A stretch of 64,000 nt of DNA from Mogibacterium diversum_A (lineage in GTDB: Bacteria; Bacillota; Clostridia; Peptostreptococcales; Anaerovoracaceae): the NCBI RefSeq assembly GCF_938028775.1, contig NZ_CALIZG010000008.1, positions 124,001-188,000 of the forward strand, given 5' to 3'. Numbering within the stretch: position 1 is the first letter of the stretch; every line of letters begins with the position of its first letter. Shown piece after piece: positions 46,073 through 54,148 of the stretch. The position numbers and the translations under genes were made by a program. The notes under the pieces are model-generated. The model did no database searches. It was not told the DNA's origin and was given only the letters and a program-made list of their open reading frames with translations.

Positions 46073-47443
46073 CTATTCTCCCGTTACATGCATGCTTTCC
46101 AGAAGCTCAGCTTCCTTATGAGCAACATAATTTGTATCAATATTTCCAAGGATGAAATCCTTGTCATACAGTATCGCATAGATAAATCCTAGGTTAGTTG
46201 GAACACCGTCTATAATCGTCTCAGAAACTGCACGTCTAAGCTTCTTTATAGCATCCATTCGCGTACTTCCCTTTACGATTAGCTTTGCCATCATAGAATC
46301 GTAGAATGGCAGTATTTTTGCACCTTGATATAGCGCAGTCTCAAACCTTGTGTCTAGTCCACCTGGTGGTAGAAAGAAGCTTATCTCACCACAACTTGGT
46401 CTGAAATCATCATAAGGATTTTGGGCATTAACTCTAACCTCAATCGCATGACCATTAGCTGCTACATCCTCCTGCTTTACAGATAGAGGAAGCCCCGAAG
46501 CAATTCTGATCTGCTCCTTGATAAGGTTAATTCCTGTGACCATCTCTGTTACCGGATACTCGACCTGGATCCTCGTGTTCATCTCCATAAAATAATAATT
46601 GTCATACTTATCTACGATAAACTCTACCGTTCCAGTACCTTCGTAACCACACGCCTTTGCACACATCACTGCAGACTGATACATATTTTCCAGTAAATCG
46701 CTATTAGCTCTGCTAGGGCTCTCCTCGATAATCTTCTGGTTATTTCTCTGGATACTGCAGTCTCTCTCTGGTAGGTACACCACATTCCCGAGGCTATCCG
46801 CAAGTATCTGAATCTCGATATGTCTAGGATTCTCAATTAGCTTCTCAATATAGATATCATCGTTTGCAAATGACGCCTTTGCCTCTCTCCTTGTTAGTTC
46901 CCAGCCAGGAACGAGGTCTTCACGCTTATAGATTCTGCGCATGCCTTTTCCACCGCCACCCGCCGATGCCTTCAGAAGCACGGGATAACCAATCTCATCA
47001 GCAATCCTGTAGAGCTGCTCTTCATCATGTACTACATCATTGCATCCAGGTACAACTGGAACACCACTCTCTTCCATGAGACCTCTGGCGGAAAGCTTAT
47101 TACCCATAAGATTAATCACCTTCGATGATGGTCCTATGAGCTTTAGTCCACAAGCCTCTACTTTTTCTGCAAAATCACCATTTTCAGCTAGAAAACCATA
47201 TCCAGGATGGATAGCTTCGCAGCCCGACTCAATCGCAGCGGTCAGGATATTCGCAACATTTAGGTATGATGCGGAACTCTTTCCTGAACCGATACATATT
47301 GATTGATCTGCCAAATATATCGCCGGTTGACCTTTATCTACATCTGAATAAACCGCAACAGTCTCAACACCCATTTCATTACAATTTCTCTGTATGCTCA
47401 GCGCAATCTCTCCGCGGTTAGCTATTAAGACCTTTCTAATCAT
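46073..47443 (-). CDS. accC: Biotin carboxylase
   Basis: A 456-residue ATP-grasp enzyme that carboxylates the biotin on AccB. The opening is KVLIANRGEIALSI, the glycine-rich lid is KASAGGGGKGMRRI, the ATP-grasp blocks EKLIENPRHIEIQILAD and EFIVDKYDNYYFMEMNTRIQ are present, and the conserved VEYPVTEMVTG follows. The start overlaps the accB stop (ATGA), which couples the two subunits. Confidence 0.95.
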   Translation of the reverse strand: MIRKVLIANRGEIALSIQRNCNEMGVETVAVYSDVDKGQPAIYLADQSICIGSGKSSASYLNVANILTAAIESGCEAIHPGYGFLAENGDFAEKVEACGLKLIGPSSKVINLMGNKLSARGLMEESGVPVVPGCNDVVHDEEQLYRIADEIGYPVLLKASAGGGGKGMRRIYKREDLVPGWELTRREAKASFANDDIYIEKLIENPRHIEIQILADSLGNVVYLPERDCSIQRNNQKIIEESPSRANSDLLENMYQSAVMCAKACGYEGTGTVEFIVDKYDNYYFMEMNTRIQVEYPVTEMVTGINLIKEQIRIASGLPLSVKQEDVAANGHAIEVRVNAQNPYDDFRPSCGEISFFLPPGGLDTRFETALYQGAKILPFYDSMMAKLIVKGSTRMDAIKKLRRAVSETIIDGVPTNLGFIYAILYDKDFILGNIDTNYVAHKEAELLESMHVTGE

Positions 47444-47976
47444 TCACCTTTCTCCAGCACAAACATAACCTGATCAAACTCTACAAGCTCTTCGTTCTTG
47501 CACTTGATTTCCTTGATTACCCCATCATAATCAGATCTAATCTCATTCATCATCTTCATCGATTCTAGGATGCAGAGCACATCACCTTTCTTCACAGTAT
47601 CTCCGACCTTCACGAATGGAGGTGAATTAGGATCCTTTGCTGCGTAGAACACTCCTACAATCGGTGATTTTACAACTTCTGTGTTAAGAGAGGCTGTATC
47701 CAACTCCTTAGCAGGCGCAGATGCTTCTAAGCTAGATGCATCATTTGTCTCTGCTACGGCCCTTGTCTGCACGGCTGGTACCGAAGCAGGAGCGACAGGC
47801 TGCAGAGATACTGTAGGTGCTACTACTTCTGTCACAGGCACTGATGGTACTGCACATACAGACGAGCCTTTCTTAAGAGTTAAAGCATAGTCCGATATCT
47901 TAATTTCTAAATAGTCACTACTACTACGATCGAACACGCCAACTAGCCTCTCGGTTAGCTCTAAATACTTTTCCAT
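47440..47976 (-). CDS. accB: Biotin carboxyl carrier protein
   Basis: A 178-residue carrier. The C-terminal biotinyl domain has the target lysine in LESMKMMNEI, and the middle is an Ala/Val/Pro-rich flexible linker. The biotin ligase encoded nine genes later in the same operon should modify it. It follows the ACP gene by 2 bp. Confidence 0.94.
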   Translation of the reverse strand: MEKYLELTERLVGVFDRSSSDYLEIKISDYALTLKKGSSVCAVPSVPVTEVVAPTVSLQPVAPASVPAVQTRAVAETNDASSLEASAPAKELDTASLNTEVVKSPIVGVFYAAKDPNSPPFVKVGDTVKKGDVLCILESMKMMNEIRSDYDGVIKEIKCKNEELVEFDQVMFVLEKGE

Positions 47977-47978
47977 AA

Positions 47979-48206
47979 TTAGTTACCACCATTTGCGAAC
48001 TTCAGCACATCTGCAATAGTCTTGCACTCTGGGAATTTTTCCTCAGGAATTGAAACTCCATGAGCTTCTTCCATCATCATCGAAAGTTCTACAGCATCTA
48101 GCGAGTCAAGCTTTAAATCCTCCTGAAGATCTGCAGTCTCAGTTACCTTATCCTCACTAACACCAAAATTCTCGCAAATTAGTTCCTTTAGCTGTTCAAA
48201 AGTCAT
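47979..48206 (-). CDS. Acyl carrier protein (second copy), first gene of the fab operon
   Basis: A 75-residue ACP with the attachment serine in KLDSLDAVELSMMM. It is more divergent than the copy at 17.6 kb (for example VSIPEEKFPECKTIADVLKFANGGN at the end). Both begin MTF and keep the DSLDAVE core. It heads the operon, so it is likely the main or a dedicated ACP for the pathway. The promoter and a palindrome are in the 285 bp upstream. Confidence 0.9.
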   Translation of the reverse strand: MTFEQLKELICENFGVSEDKVTETADLQEDLKLDSLDAVELSMMMEEAHGVSIPEEKFPECKTIADVLKFANGGN

Positions 48207-48241
48207 ATCATTTACTCCTTTTTCTCTTAATCTCTGTATTT

Positions 48242-48271
48242 GATAAAATAATTTAGTTAAATAATTTTATC
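48242..48271. promoter_or_regulatory. Candidate MarR/FabT operator upstream of the fab operon
   Basis: GATAAAAT (48242-48249) faces ATTTTATC (48264-48271), with a smaller ATTTA-GT-TAAAT symmetry between them. It lies between the -10 and the ribosome binding site of the fab operon, where a repressor would block elongation or initiation. FabT boxes are AT-rich palindromes of TTTGA type; the match here is partial. Confidence 0.45.
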
Positions 48272-48286
48272 TATTATTTTTTTACT

Positions 48287-48315
48287 ATTTTATTTGCCTT
48301 AGCTACTTTCGTCAA
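48287..48315 (-). promoter_or_regulatory. Promoter of the fab operon
   Basis: On the minus strand, TTGACG (48310-48315), a 17-bp spacer, and TAAAAT (48287-48292): 5 of 6 bases match at each hexamer. It lies about 80 bp before the ACP start codon. Confidence 0.75.
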
Positions 48316-48417
48316 GTGAAAGTTTTGTGTGCAATTCTTTTTTTCTTTAAAAATAGCTGAATTTCAACGTTAAAAAGCCTCAGATTAAAATTTTAAATTT
48401 TTTCAAAAAAAAGAAAA

Positions 48418-48438
48418 GATGGCTGAAATTCAGCCATC
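48418..48438 (-). terminator. Intrinsic terminator of the 2-oxoacid:ferredoxin oxidoreductase operon
   Basis: GATGGCTG pairs with CAGCCATC, followed on the minus strand by TTTTCTTTTTTT. It lies about 55 bp after the last gene of the operon. Confidence 0.9.
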
Positions 48439-48491
48439 TCCCCTCATACTTTATGGATTATCAATATACGCCCATTACCTAGCGTATGCCA

Positions 48492-49040
48492 TTACTGTCT
48501 AGCTTCAGCACCAATATCAAGACCTGTCTTGAAAGCCTTGTCATTTAGTGGAATTACCTTTGGCTTGTGCTCAAACTTGTGGTGAATTCCATCATAAATA
48601 ACCTGCTCAGGTACTGCATTAGAGTATCCAATGTAAGCTCCAAGCATAATGATGTTAAGAACTCTTGGGTTACCCATCTCGAGAGCCATCTCTGTAACTG
48701 GAACAGATACTACAGTGATGTCATCTCTATCAATTGGATCCTTTACGATTGAGCTGTTAATGAACAATGTACCACCCTTCTTAAGAGTTGGAAGGAACTT
48801 GTGTAGTGAAGGTCCGTTCATTACAACAAGGTCATCTACACTGTTAGATACAGGTGCACCGATTTCATCATCAGAAATTACAACGTAACAGTTTGCTGTA
48901 CCACCTCTCATAGCTGCGCCATAAGAAGGGAAGAATGTTACATTAAGGTCTGTTGACTGACATGTAGCTTCCGAAAGAAGCTTTCCCATGGTCATTACAC
49001 CCTGTCCGCCGAATCCGGCAATCATCAAATTTCTTTCCAT
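48492..49040 (-). CDS. 2-oxoacid:ferredoxin oxidoreductase, gamma subunit
   Basis: A 182-residue subunit of the pyruvate/ketoisovalerate oxidoreductase gamma family (MIAGFGGQGVMTMGKLL; PSYGAAMRGGTANCYV). It completes the four-subunit enzyme encoded by this operon, which oxidatively decarboxylates a 2-oxoacid to its acyl-CoA and reduces ferredoxin. Branched-chain (Vor) or 2-oxoglutarate (Kor) substrates are possible. It lies 11 bp after the beta subunit. Confidence 0.92.
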   Translation of the reverse strand: MERNLMIAGFGGQGVMTMGKLLSEATCQSTDLNVTFFPSYGAAMRGGTANCYVVISDDEIGAPVSNSVDDLVVMNGPSLHKFLPTLKKGGTLFINSSIVKDPIDRDDITVVSVPVTEMALEMGNPRVLNIIMLGAYIGYSNAVPEQVIYDGIHHKFEHKPKVIPLNDKAFKTGLDIGAEARQ

Positions 49041-49051
49041 TCTAAACCTCC

Positions 49052-49804
49052 CTATTTAGCTTCTGCGCCCTTGTCTCTAACGAGACCTAGAGGGTACTCA
49101 TCAAACATATCCTTCTCGAGGAACTTCAGTGAATCAAGTGTGCTCATTCCCCAGTTTGTTGGGCAAGATGTAACGATCTCTACAAGCGAGAAACCTCTGC
49201 CTTCAAGCTGATACTGGAATGCTTTCTTGATTGCCTTACGAGCCTTGATTACGTTCTGAGGAGTGTTGCAAGAAACTCTTTCTAGATAGTAAGGAGCTGT
49301 TAGCTGGTTGAGAATTTCAACGATGTGCATTGGATATCCGTGAAGATCCGGCTCTCTACCCTCTGGTGTAGTTGTGGAGTTCATGCCGATAAGAGTTGTT
49401 GGCGCCATCTGTCCACCAGTCATACCGTAAATTCCGTTGTTAACGAAGATTACTGTGAAGTTCTCTCCTCTGTTAGCAGCTGACATAGTCTCTGCAAGTC
49501 CGATGGAAGCAAGGTCTCCATCACCCTGATATGTGTATACAAGTGAATCAGGGGATGATCTCTTGATTCCTGTAGCTACAGCGCAAGCTCTTCCGTGAGC
49601 AGCGATAGTAGCATCGTGAGCAACGTAGAACTGACCGAGTCCGCAGCAACCTACACCCTCAACTCTTACGAGCTTATCGAGCTTACCTAGTTCTTCTGCC
49701 GCTTCACCGATTAGCTTATGCACAGTACCGTGCATGCATCCCGGACAGAATCCGGATACTGTATCAGGAAGAATTCCCTTAGTTCTTGAATAAACTTTTG
49801 CCAT
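49052..49804 (-). CDS. 2-oxoacid:ferredoxin oxidoreductase, thiamine-diphosphate-binding beta subunit
   Basis: A 250-residue beta subunit. The ThDP-binding motif is GDGDLASIGLAETMSAANRG to NNGIYGMTGGQMAPTT, and the N-terminal Cys cluster region GFCPGCMHGTVHKLI is typical. It generates the hydroxyalkyl-ThDP intermediate and passes electrons to the ferredoxin subunit. It lies directly after the alpha subunit. Confidence 0.93.
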   Translation of the reverse strand: MAKVYSRTKGILPDTVSGFCPGCMHGTVHKLIGEAAEELGKLDKLVRVEGVGCCGLGQFYVAHDATIAAHGRACAVATGIKRSSPDSLVYTYQGDGDLASIGLAETMSAANRGENFTVIFVNNGIYGMTGGQMAPTTLIGMNSTTTPEGREPDLHGYPMHIVEILNQLTAPYYLERVSCNTPQNVIKARKAIKKAFQYQLEGRGFSLVEIVTSCPTNWGMSTLDSLKFLEKDMFDEYPLGLVRDKGAEAK

Positions 49805-50884
49805 CTATAGTACCTCCTTAATCAGTTCACGAGCAGCTTCCATTACCTGATCATTAGTCAGAAGCTGACCACCGGATCTTAGGCACTCCTTGATAACTGT
49901 TCTGCCCTTAACTGCATGATCCACGTCCCATCTCATCTGAGCAGGGATGGACATCTCGACATTGAGAATACCCTTTACTCTGTTAAAGTCTATATTCTCA
50001 AATGCTTCATATGGGAATGGAGAAAGCTTGATAGGTCTGATCATACCAATCTTAACTCCTTCTTTTCTTAGCTCTCTTACGATAACCTTTCCGATACGAG
50101 CGGAGATTCCGTATGCTGCGATTAGAATTTCAGCATCCTCTGTCTCTAGCTCCTCGTACTCAACGTCCTTATCCCAAGTTCTGTAGAGCTTATCTGCTTC
50201 GATATTAACAGCTTCCTGTCCTGTTCCAACAGAACCAGGTCTGCAGAATGCGTTCTCACCTACTGGGTGACCCACTATAGCTCTATAGTTGAATGCATCT
50301 CTTAGTTCTGCAATCTCTTCAGGTGTCTTCATTGGAGGAAGAACTACTGGCTCCATGATTGTTCCCATAACTCCATCTGTGAGGATGAGTACTGGGTTCT
50401 GGTCTCTCTCAGCATAGTCAAATGCCTTGTATACCATGTCTACGCACTCCTGAACAGTTGCTGGAGCGAGTACGATCATTCTGAAACCACCGTTTCCGGA
50501 AGCCTTAGTTGCCTGAAGGTAATCCTGCTGAGCTGGCTGGATAGCACCGATTCCAGGACCACCTCTCTGCACGTTTACATATACTGCTGGTAGTCTAGCG
50601 GATGCGCAGAAGGAGATACCCTCTGAGTACAAGCTGATTCCACAGCTGGATGAAGAGCTCATCGCTCTGATTCCAGTCGAAACAGCACCGTAAAGCATGT
50701 TTACAGATGCAACCTCGGACTCACCCTGTACAAAGCTTCCACCTACTTCTGGCATTCTTCTTGCCATATACTCAGGAATTTCGTTCTGTGGTGTGATTGG
50801 ATAACCAGCAAAGAAACGACATCCTGCTCTTACAGCTGCCTCTGCAATCGCTTCGCAGCCTTTCATAAATACACGTTCTGCCAT
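49805..50884 (-). CDS. vorB: 2-oxoacid:ferredoxin oxidoreductase alpha subunit, VorB-like
   Basis: A 359-residue alpha subunit containing the pyrimidine-binding and transketolase C-like domains (GYPITPQNEIPEYMARRM, FVQGESEVASVNMLYGA, GGPGIGAIQPAQQDY). It is closest to 3-methyl-2-oxobutanoate dehydrogenase subunit VorB as commonly annotated in Clostridia; 2-oxoglutarate is an alternative substrate. The ATG at 50884 follows AAGGAGG at 8 nt; the longer frame overlaps the ferredoxin gene and is not family sequence. It acts with the beta, gamma and ferredoxin subunits. Confidence 0.9.
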   Translation of the reverse strand: MAERVFMKGCEAIAEAAVRAGCRFFAGYPITPQNEIPEYMARRMPEVGGSFVQGESEVASVNMLYGAVSTGIRAMSSSSSCGISLYSEGISFCASARLPAVYVNVQRGGPGIGAIQPAQQDYLQATKASGNGGFRMIVLAPATVQECVDMVYKAFDYAERDQNPVLILTDGVMGTIMEPVVLPPMKTPEEIAELRDAFNYRAIVGHPVGENAFCRPGSVGTGQEAVNIEADKLYRTWDKDVEYEELETEDAEILIAAYGISARIGKVIVRELRKEGVKIGMIRPIKLSPFPYEAFENIDFNRVKGILNVEMSIPAQMRWDVDHAVKGRTVIKECLRSGGQLLTNDQVMEAARELIKEVL

Positions 50885-50898
50885 ATTGCTCCTCCTTA

Positions 50899-51111
50899 CT
50901 AATCTCTCCAAACCTCAATACAGTCCTCTGGACATATCTGTGCACACATTGCGCAACCGATGCAATCCTCTGGTGTAGCTGCAACTGAATAAGGGTAACC
51001 CTTTGAGTTAACATTCTCACCGATAACGAGGACTTTCTTTGGACATGAAATCACGCAATACTGGCAAGATTTGCAAGCTTCAGCATTGATTTCAACTCTA
51101 CCTTTAGCCAT
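50899..51111 (-). CDS. 2-oxoacid:ferredoxin oxidoreductase, 4Fe-4S (delta) subunit
   Basis: A 70-residue ferredoxin with two 4Fe-4S motifs, CKSCQYCVISCPKKV and CIGCAMCAQICPEDC. It conducts electrons from the ThDP site to soluble ferredoxin such as the one at 16.6 kb. The ATG at 51111 has AAGGAGG at 8 nt, whereas an ATG two codons upstream would be only 2 nt from it. It lies 14 bp before the alpha subunit. Confidence 0.92.
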   Translation of the reverse strand: MAKGRVEINAEACKSCQYCVISCPKKVLVIGENVNSKGYPYSVAATPEDCIGCAMCAQICPEDCIEVWRD

Positions 51112-51138
51112 CAACATTACCTCCTTAAATAAAATGTT

Positions 51139-51846
51139 TTAGCGATCAACCCACGAATACGTCAGGAACAACTCAATTGGGAATAGATGTCTGTCTGTCA
51201 TACCTTTGACTTCGTCATATATCTCATCCCTTACAACGAAACTGCCGACGGTAACTATTCCATCGAGCATCTCGTCGAGCCTAGCAAGTCCTTCCATGAA
51301 TTCTTCTGCACTCGTCTGGTAACCTAGGTTAGGGTTACCAAGAATATAGATGCGATTCAACCTAGCCGCAGTTACGATATCGCTCATAGTCTCATCAATC
51401 GCCTTTAGACTCTTCGTCCAAGGTCTATACGGATTGATGACGTAGACCGGAACCGTATCGTCATCCTTTAGCAAGTGTGCGTACACCCCTACAACTCTCG
51501 AGGCATTGTGACCACCGCCTATATCAAGAATTGTATACACATCCTTGTTCATAAGCGATTCAGCAACACCGCCGACTACAATCGGTGCATCGAGAAATTG
51601 CAGCTGATAATTTATCTCCACACCCTTCTGGGCGAATGCATCCTTCATATCCCTAGAGCGGTATAGCGGTTTGCTCTGGTCCATATCGAATACCTGAACC
51701 TTTGCACCGGTCTGCTCAGCAAGCTTTGCTGCAACATTGAGAACGATCTCACTCTTACCGCTTCCAGCCTCTCCTATAAAGAGAAAATTCTTTTTCTCAT
51801 TGAGGAGATCTCCGAAATCCTTATCCATCTCGTAGAAAATACTCAT
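51139..51846 (-). CDS. P-loop ATPase at the head of the oxidoreductase operon, unknown function
   Basis: A 235-residue P-loop NTPase. Walker A GEAGSGKSE is at about residues 26-34, and a Walker B-like YTILDIGGGHN is at about 105-115. The fold looks SIMIBI-like (ParA/MinD relatives), without a nucleotide-specificity motif I recognise. It lies 27 bp before the ferredoxin subunit gene and is likely part of its operon. An activating, cofactor-loading or regulatory role for the oxidoreductase is plausible but unproven. Confidence 0.75.
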   Translation of the reverse strand: MSIFYEMDKDFGDLLNEKKNFLFIGEAGSGKSEIVLNVAAKLAEQTGAKVQVFDMDQSKPLYRSRDMKDAFAQKGVEINYQLQFLDAPIVVGGVAESLMNKDVYTILDIGGGHNASRVVGVYAHLLKDDDTVPVYVINPYRPWTKSLKAIDETMSDIVTAARLNRIYILGNPNLGYQTSAEEFMEGLARLDEMLDGIVTVGSFVVRDEIYDEVKGMTDRHLFPIELFLTYSWVDR

Positions 51847-51874
51847 CCTACTACCTCATCTAAAAACTTCTTTC

Positions 51875-51907
51875 ACACAATGTCACAAGAAAAAGCAGAG
51901 ATTGTGT
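51875..51907. promoter_or_regulatory. Inverted repeat upstream of the P-loop/oxidoreductase operon
   Basis: ACACAAT (51875-51881) faces ATTGTGT (51901-51907) with a 19-nt spacer in the 79-bp gap between the IclR gene and the operon it may control. A candidate operator site by position only. Confidence 0.35.
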
Positions 51908-51925
51908 AAAGCAAATCAGTTTTAA

Positions 51926-52666
51926 CTATCTAAATAAATTCTCGCATTCAGAAGCTGTATCCTGCAGCCTTGGTATTACGGAGTAAAGGCTTCTGACCAT
52001 CCTCTCTTTATACCCACTGACGCTGATTGCACAGATTGCTGTTCCATCCGTTGAAAGCACAGGCGCCGCTACACATACGAGTCCCTCTGTGACTTCTTCC
52101 ATATCATAGGCGAGTCTGCTTTCCTTAACCTCTTCGAGGAGCGTTTTATACTCGTCTTTATCTACGATACTCTTGTGTGTGAGCCTCACGTAATCAATCT
52201 CTTCGGCTAATTTATCCGATTCACCGGAAAATGCAGTGAGTACTTTCCCTGCAGCTGTCAAGTTTAGACTCATCATCTCCTCAGAGCTAACCACTACGGC
52301 AATGCCAGTATATGGATTCTTACGAATCGCTATATATGACTTCAGTCCTTCACGCACCGATACAGTCACCGCCAGACCGCATTTCCTACATAGTCTAGCA
52401 ACCGGTTCATCTAGCATATTGACTATCTGCTTCTGTATATTAGTATTTCGACTCAAGGTGAACACTCTATCTGTAAGATAATAACCACCATCGATTTTAT
52501 CCTTGTAGATGTATTTCATCTCCTCAAGCGAATTGAGAATTCTGCTTATAGCAGCGTTGGAAAGTCCCGTTTGCTGAGCTATAGACGTCAAGGTCAATCG
52601 GCTTTGGGATTGGTATAAATCAAGCACCTTTAACGCTTTTTCAAGTGAACTATTGCGCTCTGCCAT
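51926..52666 (-). CDS. IclR-family transcriptional regulator
   Basis: A 246-residue regulator with an N-terminal winged helix (SIAQQTGLSNAAISRILNSLE, YLTDRVF) and a C-terminal IclR effector domain (ALVTVSVREG-type region, LTAAGKVLTAFS, GLVCVAAPVLSTDGTAICAISVSG). The family senses small organic acids. The gene is directly upstream, on the same strand, of the P-loop/2-oxoacid oxidoreductase operon, making that its likely target. A long imperfect palindrome lies upstream at 52746-52784. Confidence 0.9.
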   Translation of the reverse strand: MAERNSSLEKALKVLDLYQSQSRLTLTSIAQQTGLSNAAISRILNSLEEMKYIYKDKIDGGYYLTDRVFTLSRNTNIQKQIVNMLDEPVARLCRKCGLAVTVSVREGLKSYIAIRKNPYTGIAVVVSSEEMMSLNLTAAGKVLTAFSGESDKLAEEIDYVRLTHKSIVDKDEYKTLLEEVKESRLAYDMEEVTEGLVCVAAPVLSTDGTAICAISVSGYKERMVRSLYSVIPRLQDTASECENLFR

Positions 52667-52745
52667 GATGTTTTCCTTTCACTGCCTTTTTACAATTCAA
52701 AATATACTCTTTAGCATTAAGTTAGTCAACATTAACAGGCGAATT

Positions 52746-52784
52746 TTTTCCGTATTTCGAGCAGTAAATTCGATATGCGGAAAA
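52746..52784. repeat. Imperfect palindrome with 15-bp arms between the IclR and glycosyltransferase genes
   Basis: TTTTCCGTATTTCGA, a 9-nt spacer, then TCGATATGCGGAAAA: 13 of 15 bases pair. It lies 80 bp upstream of iclR and 75 bp before the divergent glycosyltransferase. The CGGAAAA/TTTTCCG ends resemble IclR-type operators. Confidence 0.7.
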
Positions 52785-52820
52785 TATTGGTTGATAGAAT
52801 TTTAAGTTCTTCAATTGATA

Positions 52821-52849
52821 TTGACACTGCAATTTACTTATAAGACAAT
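52821..52849 (+). promoter_or_regulatory. Promoter of the glycosyltransferase gene, possibly leaderless
   Basis: TTGACA at 52821-52826, a 17-bp spacer, GACAAT at 52844-52849. The expected transcription start, about 7 nt later (near 52856), lies only 2-3 nt before the ATG at 52859, and no ribosome binding site is visible. Confidence 0.5.
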
Positions 52850-52858
52850 ATAAACATT

Positions 52859-54148
52859 ATGAAAATATTAAGTATTAGTACTCAAAAGCCGCACTCAACT
52901 GGTAGCGGCGTATACTTGACGGAGCTCGTCAAATCTTTCGACAGAGCAGGTCATGAACAGGCTGTAGTTGCTGGGGTATATGAAGAGGACTTATTCGAAT
53001 TTCCTCCTTCTGTACGCACCTACCCAGTCTACTATTCACATGGGGATTATAGAGGCGATTTACCGTTTGAGGTGCTTGGCATGTCAGATGTTATGCCGTA
53101 CCCTTCTACACTATACAATTCCCTCACTGATGATATGGCAGATATGCTTTATAGTGCTTTTGGAAAAACCATCGGAAGAGCTATAAGAGAGCTTGATCCA
53201 GATGTAATACTATGCCATCACCTATTCTTGCTCACTTCCATGCTTCCTGATATGGTCAAAGAGTTTGCACCAGATTTATTTCATGGCAAAATCTATGGTA
53301 TCTCGCATGGCTCCGACATAAGGCAGTTTCAGAACTGTCCGTTCAGACGTGATTCTATCATCTCTGGGATAAGGAAGCTTGACGGAATCTTTGCTCTTCA
53401 TGAAGAACAGAAAAAGCAGATTAGCGAGCTTTACGGTATAGCTGATAACAAAATCAATGTTATCGGCACCGGATATAACTCGCAGATATTTAATATGGAT
53501 GAAGATATGGAAAAGCCAGGGGCAGATGATTCGTACAAAATCATCTATGCCGGCAAGCTCAGCACTGCTAAGGGAATTTTTCCGCTTATAGAAGCCCTTG
53601 CTGAACTGGATGAGGATAGCGAAATTCCCGCTTTTGAGCTCCTGCTTGCCGGCGGCTGTCAGGATGAGGGAATCGCGCGCCTCCTCTCGGGGAAGCCAGC
53701 GCTCCGCGCTGGCGACGCAGGCGAGCTCAAAGCCCTACCATTCAGGGCCCGTTACCTCGGCATGCTATCCCAGACTGAGCTCGCTGCGGCCTTCAGAGCC
53801 AGCGACATATTCGTGCTCCCTTCATACTATGAAGGTCTTCCCCTCGTCCTGATAGAGGCGATGGCGTCGGGCGCGATTCCCATCTGCACCAGCCTGCCAG
53901 GGATTAAGAGCTGGCTGGCCAGCAAGATTATATCTGACAATACCGTCTTGGTAGAGCCGCCTAAGATGCAGGCTCCAGGAGAACCATTTGAGTCCGAAAT
54001 CCCTGCATTTAAGGAGCGGCTCAAGACTGGTCTCATATCTGCTTTAGAACTTGCACACCGCAAGAGATTTGATCCAGATTATGTATATCCAAATACGAAC
54101 AATGCATCGTGGGATGGAGTTACGGAAACTATACTGAAATATGTATAA
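52859..54148 (+). CDS. Glycosyltransferase, GT4 family
   Basis: A 429-residue GT-B fold enzyme. The N-terminus KILSISTQKPHSTGSGVYLTEL is the acceptor half; a donor half begins near IIYAGKLSTAKGI. The nucleotide-sugar EX7E motif is in YYEGLPLVLIEAMASG. It probably transfers a sugar to a lipid, protein or polysaccharide acceptor at the cytoplasmic face. No other envelope-sugar gene is nearby. The start has no Shine-Dalgarno. Between about 53640 and 53940 base composition rises sharply: three 60-base blocks from 53641 count 70, 68 and 60 percent GC, against 40 percent just upstream. Confidence 0.88.
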   Translation: MKILSISTQKPHSTGSGVYLTELVKSFDRAGHEQAVVAGVYEEDLFEFPPSVRTYPVYYSHGDYRGDLPFEVLGMSDVMPYPSTLYNSLTDDMADMLYSAFGKTIGRAIRELDPDVILCHHLFLLTSMLPDMVKEFAPDLFHGKIYGISHGSDIRQFQNCPFRRDSIISGIRKLDGIFALHEEQKKQISELYGIADNKINVIGTGYNSQIFNMDEDMEKPGADDSYKIIYAGKLSTAKGIFPLIEALAELDEDSEIPAFELLLAGGCQDEGIARLLSGKPALRAGDAGELKALPFRARYLGMLSQTELAAAFRASDIFVLPSYYEGLPLVLIEAMASGAIPICTSLPGIKSWLASKIISDNTVLVEPPKMQAPGEPFESEIPAFKERLKTGLISALELAHRKRFDPDYVYPNTNNASWDGVTETILKYV

